In this document: in pieces, positions 1-4,945 of the stretch | Numbering within the stretch: the stretch's first letter is position 1 | Layout of the letters: every line of letters begins with the position of its first letter | From: Pseudomonadota bacterium | GTDB lineage: Bacteria; Pseudomonadota; Gammaproteobacteria; Burkholderiales; Sulfuriferulaceae | Direction of reading: 5' to 3' | Length of the DNA stretch: 5,594 nucleotides | NCBI GenBank assembly: GCA_021794855.1 | Contig: JAJYPZ010000098.1 | Coordinates: 1-5,594 of the forward strand | The notes under the pieces: model-generated | Seen by the model: only the letters and a program-made list of their open reading frames with translations | Databases searched by the model: none | What the model was told of the DNA's origin: nothing | Position numbers and translations under genes: made by a program

Positions 1-528
1 GTCATCGGCATACTGCTGGCCAAGGATTTGCTGCGCTATTACGCCGAGACGGGTTTTCACGTCCGCGAAATGCTGCGCCCAGCGGTATTTATTCCCGAAT
101 CCAAACGGCTGAACGTCTTGCTCAAGGAATTTCGCGCCAGCCGCAATCACATGGCTATCGTTGTCGACGAATACGGCGGCGTTGCCGGACTGGTAACGAT
201 CGAAGACGTACTGGAACAGATAGTCGGCGATATCGAGGACGAATACGACTTCGACGAAACCGAAGACAATATCATCCTCGATCGCGGCGGCCGCTACCGG
301 GTAAAAGCGATTACCGAAATCGAGGATTTCAACGAAATCATGGGCACCCAACTGACCGATGAGGATTACGACACCATAGGCGGCCTCGTCGTCAACCGTT
401 TCGGACACATGCCCAAACGCGGCGACACGATACAATTCGACGGGCTGAAATTCGAGGTGCTGCGCGCCGACAGTCGCCGCGTGCATACGCTGCTGGTCGA
501 GAAAAAAATGCCGGTTCCGGTTGTTTGA
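1..528 (+). CDS. corC: CorC/HlyC-family CBS-domain protein, 5'-truncated by the window edge
   Basis: The reading frame is open from base 1, so this is the C-terminal 175 residues of a protein of about 280-300. Visible residues 21-80 form the second CBS domain, with the family hallmark VVDEYGGVAGLVTIEDVLEQ followed by IVGDIEDEYD. Residues about 90-168 form the CorC_HlyC transporter-associated domain, with YDTIGGLVV, the GHMPKRGD turn, and a terminal FEVLRADSRRVHTLLVE strand. Family knowledge: short CorC proteins lack the membrane DUF21 domain. They are cytoplasmic and linked to Mg2+/Co2+ efflux and divalent-cation homeostasis, though their exact biochemical role is unsettled. In many Proteobacteria the gene sits in a ybeZ-ybeY-corC-lnt cluster. 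Here no lnt follows; the next plus-strand genes are an accessory DUF4160/DUF2442 pair. The internal TTG at 28 is not the real start. Identification is firm; function is inferred from the family. Confidence 0.93.
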   Translation, partial: VIGILLAKDLLRYYAETGFHVREMLRPAVFIPESKRLNVLLKEFRASRNHMAIVVDEYGGVAGLVTIEDVLEQIVGDIEDEYDFDETEDNIILDRGGRYRVKAITEIEDFNEIMGTQLTDEDYDTIGGLVVNRFGHMPKRGDTIQFDGLKFEVLRADSRRVHTLLVEKKMPVPVV

Positions 529-563
529 TGCTGAGTTCTTCCTGGCTAACGACTTAATGCTTG

Positions 564-586
564 TATATGGAAATAATTTCCATATA
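564..586. promoter_or_regulatory. Perfect 11-bp-arm palindrome, candidate operator upstream of DUF4160/DUF2442
   Basis: Arms TATATGGAAAT (564-574) and ATTTCCATATA (576-586) are exact reverse complements around one central base, A575. The repeat ends 8 bases before the ATG at 595. A TATATT -10-like hexamer (583-588) overlaps its right arm, and a weak TTGTAT -35-like element lies at 561-566 with 16-base spacing. No T-run follows, so it does not look like an intrinsic terminator for corC. Position and symmetry suggest an operator bound by a dimeric repressor, possibly a product of the cassette itself. That role is inference. Confidence 0.5.
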
Positions 587-594
587 TTGATAGC

Positions 595-824
595 ATGACA
601 ACCAAGAAACGCTTTCGTAACAAATATCGGTTGCAACTCCGGGAAAAGATCATGAGCCGATGCATGTTCATCAGGTCGGAGGCGAAATCAATGCAAAATT
701 TGATCTTGTTACGCTTGAATTAACCGATGGCACTCTACCTGCCGATCTGAAAAAAGAAGTGCTTGCGTGGCTTGAGCGCCATAAAATCGAACTTATCAAG
801 GAGTGGAAATCATGGCAAAAATGA
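595..824 (+). pseudogene. DUF4160-family protein gene interrupted by a frameshift
   Basis: Two overlapping frames together encode a DUF4160-like protein of about 76 residues. The first starts at ATG 595 and gives MTTKKRFRNKYR before leaving the family pattern. The second has no start codon before ATG 660 but is open from 621. It gives VATPGKDHEPMHVHQVGG from 630, then EINAKFDLVTLELTDG, and ends in IELIKEWKSWQK with TGA at 822-824. Adding one base to the GG at 629-630 joins them into one continuous protein. The DHEPMHVH segment matches the conserved D/N-H-x-P-P/M-H-x-H signature of DUF4160 as I know it. From ATG 660 alone a 54-residue fragment could be made, but it would lack the N-terminal strand and DHEP. 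No slippery heptamer is evident, so a one-base deletion or an assembly error is likelier than programmed frameshifting. The end overlaps the downstream DUF2442 gene by 13 bases. The function of the family is unknown to me. Confidence 0.75.
798..803 (+). promoter_or_regulatory. Shine-Dalgarno site that fixes the DUF2442 start
   Basis: AAGGAG lies 8 bases upstream of ATG 812. This favours ATG 812 over the in-frame GTG at 803, which overlaps the site itself. The motif lies inside the 3' end of the DUF4160 frame, as expected for two coupled genes. Confidence 0.75.
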
Positions 825-1120
825 AACGCCCACGATTGATGGCGGTTGAAGCGCTCCCAGACTATAAACTCCGGCTGACTTTTTATGACGGCAGCGTTTA
901 TATCGTATCGTTAGCACAAGCATTCGATACATTTCCCGCTTTGGAACCCCTGCGTAATCAAAACGTTTTTGCAAGCGCGATGATTATCCCCGAGGAAGGC
1001 TGGACGGTAGAATGGCCGGCACTGGATATCCAAATTGGAGCAGATACGTTATGGCTTGATGCGCAAGCGCAAAATGTTTTGGGGACGAAATTTCGGGGAA
1101 GCTCATTAATCTCGGTGTAA
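812..1120 (+). CDS. DUF2442-domain protein
   Basis: This gene encodes a 102-residue protein. Family-like features are LPDYKLRLTFYDGSVYIVSL (residues 15-34), a two-strand hairpin that opens DUF2442 domains; an F/L-rich middle (about 39-53); and the late segment WTVEWPALDIQIGADTLWLD (64-83), corresponding to the family's "x-WPxGxDLxPDxLY" region. The tail from about 84 looks unstructured and family-atypical. There is no signal peptide, membrane segment or catalytic motif. DUF2442 genes are often neighbours of DUF4160 genes, and such pairs resemble toxin-antitoxin cassettes in size and overlap. I know of no proven biochemical role. Start ATG 812 is chosen from the AAGGAG site; 821 is an alternative. 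It overlaps the broken DUF4160 gene by 13 bases and probably depended on its translation. Its last 15 bases overlap the 3' end of the convergent transporter gene. Confidence 0.82.
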   Translation: MAKMKRPRLMAVEALPDYKLRLTFYDGSVYIVSLAQAFDTFPALEPLRNQNVFASAMIIPEEGWTVEWPALDIQIGADTLWLDAQAQNVLGTKFRGSSLISV

Positions 1121-2347
1121 TCTTTTAAAAACAAACACGCCGCCTAGTGCTGCCGCGATGGCTAAAACCGTAGCAAAGGCCGTTGCTCCTGCTGCCAGAC
1201 CCACGACATCGATAAGGTAGCCGGTGGCAATGGGTAGCAGACCTGCTGGTATATATCCACCGATATTGAGTACTGCATTGGCTTCAGCTCTATGGTTGTC
1301 AGGCACATGGGTTCCGATAAGCGTCAACCCGCCGAGTTGCCCCAAGCCTTGTCCCGCTCCAGCGAGCAGTGCCGCAACGATAAGCAATACCACCAGCGAA
1401 GCATGGATGGCGATCGTCAGACTCGCCATCGCCAGGATTGTCGAGGCTGCCCCCAGCAGAAAGATAGTACGCACGTGCAAACGGCTGACCATGAACTGCA
1501 CGCCGGTTGCAGTAAGAAACATGGCGCACGCCATACCGCCGGCGATTAATGGGCTGTGCACTTCTAGTAGTTTTACCAGTAACGAGGGCCCGAGTGAAAG
1601 CACGAACGCTGTGGCTGTGATGCCCGGGGCGAAAATTGTGATACCGAGAGTAAGATGCTGGCGGTTAGCTGCAGGTACCGCAGGGAAGTGAAGTTTCGAC
1701 TGCGAGTTTTCGGCTCTGCCAAGATTTCCCGCGTTGCTGTGATCTGGAAGTGTAACTGCGATGACCAAGGCACTGATCAGTATAATCAACTCAATGAAAA
1801 ATATGGGAATAACAGAACGTTGCAGAGTTTGCGCCAACGTGCCAGCCATTAGCGGTCCTAGACCCGCGCCAAATACCATAGCCACTGATGCCGCCAGAGA
1901 CGCCCGTCGCTTGCCCTCAGTCCCGCCCATGTCGACGACTGCCGCCATGCCGGCTGAGACAATGACGCCTACGGCGACGCCGGTCAATAGTCGCGCCATA
2001 CCCAGCATGACAATGGAAGATGCTGTTGCGAAGAGCACGCAGGCGACGATGGCTGAAAGTAGCCCAGGAATAAGTATGGGTTTGCGCCCCAATCGATCTG
2101 ATAATTGCCCCGCTACCAGTAAAGTGACGAGCAAGCCGCCAATGTATGCAGCGAAGATTAGAGTGAGCGTTCCAGACGAGAAGCCAAGCTGCTGCTGCCA
2201 ATGTACGTAAAGCGGAGTCGGAGAATTCGAGAGGATGAATACAGCCGTCACCATCCAGGCTGCGGCCCACATTCGCCGGGGTGATGGTTTGGTTTGGCCG
2301 ATAGATGGGGTCGGGGAGATAGTCGTAGATGTATCGAGCTCACGCAT
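1106..2347 (-). CDS. Major facilitator superfamily transporter, probable efflux permease
   Basis: This gene encodes a 413-residue inner-membrane protein with about 12 hydrophobic segments in two halves, joined by a polar loop near residues 201-230. MFS motif A is clear between the second and third segments as GQLSDRLGRKP (80-90). Motif-B-like RLLTGVAVG (119-127) follows. A motif-C-like GAGLGPLMAG (160-169) resembles the antiporter signature of drug:H+ exporters. This suggests proton-driven export of a small molecule, but the substrate cannot be read from the sequence. The first 25 residues are polar and Ser/Thr/Pro-rich, so the true start could lie later, for example Met26. I kept ATG 2347 because the frame is open and it sits close to the operator region, although no good Shine-Dalgarno is visible. 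It is divergent from an ArsR-like regulator, a common arrangement for regulated efflux pumps. Its last codons overlap the convergent DUF2442 gene. Confidence 0.88.
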   Translation of the reverse strand: MRELDTSTTISPTPSIGQTKPSPRRMWAAAWMVTAVFILSNSPTPLYVHWQQQLGFSSGTLTLIFAAYIGGLLVTLLVAGQLSDRLGRKPILIPGLLSAIVACVLFATASSIVMLGMARLLTGVAVGVIVSAGMAAVVDMGGTEGKRRASLAASVAMVFGAGLGPLMAGTLAQTLQRSVIPIFFIELIILISALVIAVTLPDHSNAGNLGRAENSQSKLHFPAVPAANRQHLTLGITIFAPGITATAFVLSLGPSLLVKLLEVHSPLIAGGMACAMFLTATGVQFMVSRLHVRTIFLLGAASTILAMASLTIAIHASLVVLLIVAALLAGAGQGLGQLGGLTLIGTHVPDNHRAEANAVLNIGGYIPAGLLPIATGYLIDVVGLAAGATAFATVLAIAAALGGVFVFKRLHRD

Positions 2348-2356
2348 AGCCGGTTC

Positions 2357-2380
2357 ATTGTACGAGTTTTTTCGTACAAT
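2357..2380. promoter_or_regulatory. Perfect 9-bp inverted repeat, candidate operator next to the transporter start
   Basis: ATTGTACGA (2357-2365) and TCGTACAAT (2372-2380) are exact reverse complements separated by six bases (GTTTTT). The left arm lies 9 bases upstream of the transporter's start codon, so bound protein would block its transcription start or ribosome access. The half-site TTGTAC recurs at 2418-2423. The repeat is probably a binding site for the adjacent ArsR-like repressor; this is inferred from position. Confidence 0.6.
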
Positions 2381-2390
2381 ATCACGGTTT

Positions 2391-2417
2391 TTGTAAAAAA
2401 CACAAATTCGATATAAT
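2391..2417 (+). promoter_or_regulatory. Probable sigma-70 promoter of the ArsR-like regulator
   Basis: A consensus -10 hexamer, TATAAT, lies at 2412-2417. The best -35-like element is weak: TTGTAA at 2391-2396 with 15-base spacing. Transcription would start near 2424, leaving a leader of under 20 bases before ATG 2442 with no clear Shine-Dalgarno. The -10 lies between and partly within the arms of the 2402-2421 inverted repeat, so a protein bound there would exclude RNA polymerase. Confidence 0.5.
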
Positions 2418-2421
2418 TTGT
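2402..2421. promoter_or_regulatory. Perfect 7-bp inverted repeat over the regulator's -10 box, candidate second operator
   Basis: ACAAATT (2402-2408) and AATTTGT (2415-2421) are exact reverse complements with a six-base spacer, the same spacing as the 2357-2380 repeat. It covers the TATAAT box, so it fits an autoregulatory operator. A wider inverted pair, AATATCAC (2378-2385) and GTGATATT (2426-2433), encloses this repeat and the promoter. Confidence 0.5.
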
Positions 2422-2441
2422 ACCTGTGATATTATTTATTC

Positions 2442-2810
2442 ATGACTCTTTTAAGCAATCCAGACCGCAACGCAGGACTGCCCTCCAATTTACCCGAACC
2501 GCTACCAGAACCGGCGATTCAGGATATTTGTCTCGAAACAGTAATGGGAGCACTGGCCGATCCATTGCGCTTGACCATAATCCGCAAGCTCATGCTGGAG
2601 GCAGTAGACTATGACCATCCCTGCGGATGGTTCGGTTTTGATCGCCCCAAATCTTCACTCACCCATCACTTCAAGGCGTTACGCGAAGCCGGTTTAATTC
2701 GTCAACGTCAATATGGTCTGGAGCGGCGGAGCCGTTTACGCACCGAGGATATCAATGCGCGCTTTCCGGGTTTGCTGGATTTGGTGGCACATTGGAAACC
2801 GTCGCCGTGA
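2442..2810 (+). CDS. ArsR-like winged helix-turn-helix transcriptional regulator
   Basis: This gene encodes a 122-residue cytoplasmic DNA-binding protein. The region from about 33 to 55 (VMGALADPLRLTIIRKLM) is the typical ArsR-family opening helix, in which a helix-breaking DPxRL segment leads into the core fold. PKSSLTHHFKALREAGLI (69-86) is the helix-turn-helix with its recognition helix, and IRQRQYGLERRSRLR (86-100) is the basic beta-wing. The C-terminal LLDLVAHW probably aids dimerisation. There is no CxC/ELCVCDL metal-binding motif of classical ArsR/SmtB sensors; the only cysteines are Cys30 and Cys61. The inducer is therefore more likely an organic ligand or a redox signal than arsenic, but that is inference. 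The gene is divergent from the MFS transporter, with inverted repeats between them, so it probably represses both itself and the pump. Start ATG 2442 is the first in frame after the promoter, but no Shine-Dalgarno supports it. Confidence 0.85.
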   Translation: MTLLSNPDRNAGLPSNLPEPLPEPAIQDICLETVMGALADPLRLTIIRKLMLEAVDYDHPCGWFGFDRPKSSLTHHFKALREAGLIRQRQYGLERRSRLRTEDINARFPGLLDLVAHWKPSP

Positions 2811-2812
2811 GC

Positions 2813-2824
2813 TTGATTAATCAA
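2813..2824. repeat. Perfect 12-bp palindrome just after the regulator gene
   Basis: TTGATTAATCAA is fully self-complementary and begins two bases after the regulator's stop codon. It is AT-rich, with no GC stem or T-run, so it is not an intrinsic terminator. A TTGATT at 2845-2850 could pair with AATCAA at 2819-2824. The function is unknown and chance occurrence is possible. The rest of 2825-2949 holds no recognisable gene. Confidence 0.35.
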
Positions 2825-2949
2825 CCCAGGATGGTTCCAATTAATTGATTTTCCAGCCGATGTGTTTGAATCGATAACGCAGGGAATGGTTGAGTCAGCA
2901 GAATATTTGGAACGTTGTGACGTCCAGGGATGATGAAACTAATTCCAGC

Positions 2950-2976
2950 TTGCGAAAATAGGATGTGGTCTATAAA
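2950..2976 (+). promoter_or_regulatory. Candidate promoter of the toxin-antitoxin operon
   Basis: TTGCGA (2950-2955) and TATAAA (2971-2976) form a plausible but short-spaced (15 base) -35/-10 pair. The -10 is embedded in the palindrome at 2966-2984, which fits autorepression by the antitoxin or the complex. An alternative -10, TAATAT, lies at 2989-2994. Confidence 0.4.
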
Positions 2977-2984
2977 CTAGACCA
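2966..2984. promoter_or_regulatory. Perfect 7-bp inverted repeat, candidate antitoxin operator
   Basis: TGGTCTA (2966-2972) and TAGACCA (2978-2984) are exact reverse complements around TAAAC. A second self-complementary element, TTAATATTAA, follows at 2988-2997, and the antitoxin start is at 3003. Type II antitoxins of the Phd/YefM group bind palindromes at this position. The assignment is made by position only. Confidence 0.55.
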
Positions 2985-3002
2985 TATTTAATATTAAGCG
3001 AG

Positions 3003-3245
3003 ATGATTATGCGCGAATATGGCGTCTATGAAGCAAAAACAAAATTGCCGGAGTTGATCAAGCAAGTTCATCGAGGCGAGCGCATCACGATTACCAATCG
3101 GGGCAAACCTGTTGCTGATCTGGTTCCGAGCGCCAGTTGGATTGCCCAGCAGACGGTAGAGGCGATTGCGGCGATCAAGGCTATGCGCAGAGGCACCATC
3201 GATCAGGAGGAATTTATTGCAATGCGATTGCGCGGTCGCCGCTGA
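3003..3245 (+). CDS. Phd/YefM-family antitoxin (VapB role)
   Basis: This gene encodes an 80-residue antitoxin. The N-terminal two-thirds carries the Phd/YefM pattern: YGVYEAKTKLPELIKQVHRG (6-25), then ITITNRGKPVADLVP (28-42), the family's beta-strand and DNA-binding dimer core with the hallmark "G-K-P-V-A-x-L-V-P". Residues about 45-80 (WIAQQTVEAIAAIKAMRRG onward) are a basic, probably flexible tail that would wrap the toxin and be open to proteolysis. Family role: it neutralises the partner toxin and represses its own operon. ATG 3009 is a possible alternative start: the GAG at 3000-3002 is better spaced from it, and the family usually begins close to MRExGVYEAKT. The stop codon shares one base with the toxin start (TGATG), indicating translational coupling and antitoxin-first stoichiometry. 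A palindrome lies upstream at 2966-2984. Confidence 0.87.
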   Translation: MIMREYGVYEAKTKLPELIKQVHRGERITITNRGKPVADLVPSASWIAQQTVEAIAAIKAMRRGTIDQEEFIAMRLRGRR

Positions 3246-3685
3246 TGAATAGTGCGTTTGTACTCGATGCTTCGGTATCCGTACGCTGGGCGCTGAACGA
3301 TGGATCAGTGGCCGATCGCGAGTATGCCGACCAAGTACTTGATACATTCGATACCGCTTGTGCGTGGATTCCAGCTTTATGGTACACGGAGACGATACAC
3401 GTGCTGCGTTGTGCCGAAGATGCCGGCAAGCTGGGTGAATCTGCGTTGGTTGAATTCGTCTATCGTTTGTCGCAACTGCCCATCAGGTTGGATGCAGCGA
3501 CGCTTTCCGGTATACAGTTAGCGGTTGCGGCGATGTCGAGAGAATACAAACTGTCGGGTTATGATGCCCAATATCTCGAACTGGCGATGAGGCGTAATTT
3601 GCCCCTCGCGACTCTGGATAAGGATTTGCGCAAGGCGGCATCGAAAGCTGGCGTGCCGATTTATTTGCTACCGGATAAACCTTAG
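3245..3685 (+). CDS. PIN-domain ribonuclease toxin (VapC-like)
   Basis: This gene encodes a 146-residue protein, within the usual 120-150 residues for VapC toxins. The PIN acidic residues are recognisable: Asp8 in FVLDASVSVRWAL, Glu49 in YTETIHVL, Asp107 in LSGYDAQYLELAM, and Asp125 in ATLDKDLRKAA. All four expected Mg2+-ligand positions are present, so the enzyme is probably active. Family role: Mg2+-dependent endoribonuclease, typically cutting tRNA or rRNA when the antitoxin is lost. The specific target is not predictable here. The frame stays open upstream to 3137, but those 36 residues only shadow the antitoxin gene. ATG 3245 overlaps the antitoxin TGA by one base and gives the canonical PIN N-terminus. 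No separate Shine-Dalgarno is seen, consistent with coupled translation. It is the last gene of the two-gene operon. Confidence 0.9.
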   Translation: MNSAFVLDASVSVRWALNDGSVADREYADQVLDTFDTACAWIPALWYTETIHVLRCAEDAGKLGESALVEFVYRLSQLPIRLDAATLSGIQLAVAAMSREYKLSGYDAQYLELAMRRNLPLATLDKDLRKAASKAGVPIYLLPDKP

Positions 3686-3784
3686 GTAAAGCTCGGTAAT
3701 CGGTGCATGCAAAAAATCCGCACCGTAGAATCAAGAAATTATTTCCCTGTCAAATTGTTTGTGACGCATGATCAAGCTCTGGGT

Positions 3785-3824
3785 AAAAAAATCCCCCATG
3801 CGTCATGACGACCGATGGGGGATT
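3785..3824 (-). terminator. Intrinsic terminator of the pyk-fba transcript
   Basis: Read on the minus strand, a perfect 10-bp stem (AATCCCCCAT with ATGGGGGATT, 3824-3815 and 3799-3790) has a 15-base loop. It is followed by a U-run from the seven A's at 3785-3791. It begins 27 bases after the fba stop codon. On the plus strand no T-run follows the stem, so it does not clearly terminate the toxin operon. The loop itself contains a perfect palindrome, CGTCATGACG (3801-3810). Confidence 0.85.
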
Positions 3825-3850
3825 GCCGTAGCGAAGTGACCGATTAAAGT

Positions 3851-4915
3851 TTATTTAACCACTGCGTTCAATTCGCCCTTGGCGTATTTAGCCGCCATTT
3901 TTTCCAGATCGACCGGCTTGATCTTGCTGGCTTGTCCGGCGGAACCGAATGCTTCGTAACGCAAGCGGCAGATTTCCTGCATGGCTTTGGTGGAAGCGAG
4001 CAGGAATTTGCGCGGGTCGAATTCGGATTTGTTTTCGGCCAGGAATTTGCGTACCGCACCGGTGGATGCCATGCGCAGATCGGTATCAATATTGACTTTG
4101 CGTACACCGTGCTTGATGCCTTCGATGATTTCTTCTACCGGCACGCCGTAGGTCTCGCCCATGTCGCCGCCGAAGTCATTGATGATTTTGAGCCATTCCT
4201 GCGGGACCGAAGAAGATCCGTGCATAACTAAATGCGTGTTAGGGATGCGCGCGTGAATTTCCTTGATTCGGCCGATAGCCAGGATTTCTCCCGTAGGCGG
4301 GCGGGTGAATTTGTACGCGCCGTGCGAAGTGCCGATAGCGATGGCCAGAGCGTCGACGCCGGTTTTCTTGACGAAGTCCGCGGCTTCTTCCGGGTCGGTC
4401 AGCAATTGCGAATGATCCAGGGTGCCTTCGGCGCCGCTGCCGTCTTCTTCGCCGGCCATGCCGGTTTCCAGCGAGCCCAGGCAACCCAGTTCGCCTTCGA
4501 CGGAAACGCCGACTGCGTGGGCGATTTCGACTACCTTACGGGTGATGTCGACGTTGTATTCGTAGCTGGCCGGCGTTTTGGCGTCTTCCTTGAGCGAGCC
4601 GTCCATCATGACCGACGAAAAGCCGTCGGCGATTGAGCGTACGCAAACCGGCATGCTGGCGCCGTGGTCCTGGTGCATGACGACGGGTATGTGCGGGTAG
4701 GCTTCGACCGCAGCGGTGATCAGGTGGCGCAGGAAACTGGCGCCGGCATATTTGCGCGCACCTGCCGAGGCCTGCATGATCACGGGACTGCCGCAGGCGT
4801 CTGCGGCTTGCATGATGGCATGCACCTGTTCCAGATTATTGACGTTGAATGCAGGTAAGCCGTAGCTGTGTTCCGCTGCATGATCCAGTAATTGACGTAA
4901 CGATACGAGTGCCAT
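3851..4915 (-). CDS. fba: Fructose-bisphosphate aldolase, class II (Calvin-cycle subtype)
   Basis: This gene encodes a complete 354-residue cytoplasmic enzyme. It cleaves fructose 1,6-bisphosphate reversibly to glyceraldehyde 3-phosphate and dihydroxyacetone phosphate. The subtype also handles sedoheptulose 1,7-bisphosphate in Calvin-cycle organisms. Class II features are MHQDHG (Asp83 catalytic, His84 metal ligand), VEGELG (140-145), GTSHGAYK with metal-ligand His198, VMHGSSS with metal-ligand His232, and NIDTDLRMA (275-283) for phosphate binding. The length and the SLETG...GAEG insert (148-164) match the IIB subtype known as CbbA/Fba in Betaproteobacteria. A strong AAGGAG Shine-Dalgarno (4928-4923) sits 7 bases from ATG 4915. 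The gene follows pyk by 30 bases on the same strand and is closed by the terminator at 3785-3824, so the two are probably cotranscribed. No RuBisCO gene is visible, so a role in CO2 fixation here is unproven. Confidence 0.95.
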   Translation of the reverse strand: MALVSLRQLLDHAAEHSYGLPAFNVNNLEQVHAIMQAADACGSPVIMQASAGARKYAGASFLRHLITAAVEAYPHIPVVMHQDHGASMPVCVRSIADGFSSVMMDGSLKEDAKTPASYEYNVDITRKVVEIAHAVGVSVEGELGCLGSLETGMAGEEDGSGAEGTLDHSQLLTDPEEAADFVKKTGVDALAIAIGTSHGAYKFTRPPTGEILAIGRIKEIHARIPNTHLVMHGSSSVPQEWLKIINDFGGDMGETYGVPVEEIIEGIKHGVRKVNIDTDLRMASTGAVRKFLAENKSEFDPRKFLLASTKAMQEICRLRYEAFGSAGQASKIKPVDLEKMAAKYAKGELNAVVK

Positions 4916-4922
4916 TGTTTAA

Positions 4923-4928
4923 CTCCTT
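4923..4928 (-). promoter_or_regulatory. Strong Shine-Dalgarno of fba
   Basis: On the minus strand AAGGAG precedes ATG 4915 by 7 bases. It fixes the aldolase start and indicates high translation. The 30-base gap to pyk leaves no obvious room for a separate promoter. Confidence 0.8.
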
Positions 4929-4945
4929 GAAAGTAAATAAAATAT

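Noticed and set aside
564..586. The palindrome as a terminator for corC.
   Set aside because: The stem is AT-rich with no T-run after it, and its place by the next start codon fits an operator better.
803..811. GTG start at 803 for the DUF2442 protein.
   Set aside because: It overlaps the AAGGAG site itself; ATG 812 has ideal spacing.
1224..2210. Several long plus-strand open frames opposite the transporter.
   Set aside because: They are antisense shadows of the MFS gene; their translations show no domain pattern, while the minus frame has clear MFS motifs.
2817..2933. Open frame after the regulator with a protein-like stretch (WFQLIDFPADVFESIT, then GMVESAEYLERCDVQG).
   Set aside because: There is no upstream start codon, no Shine-Dalgarno and no family I recognise; only a late ATG at 2886 would give 15 residues. 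It may be a gene remnant or chance.
3137..3244. A 36-residue N-terminal extension of the toxin frame.
   Set aside because: It is a shadow of the antitoxin gene. ATG 3245 gives the canonical PIN start and the usual stop-start overlap.
3701..3725. Hairpin CGGTGC/GCACCG after the toxin gene as a terminator.
   Set aside because: The stem is only 6 bp with a 13-base loop, and no T-run follows on the plus strand.
3932..4636. Plus-strand open frames opposite the aldolase.
   Set aside because: They are antisense shadows of a highly conserved enzyme gene, with no recognisable domains.
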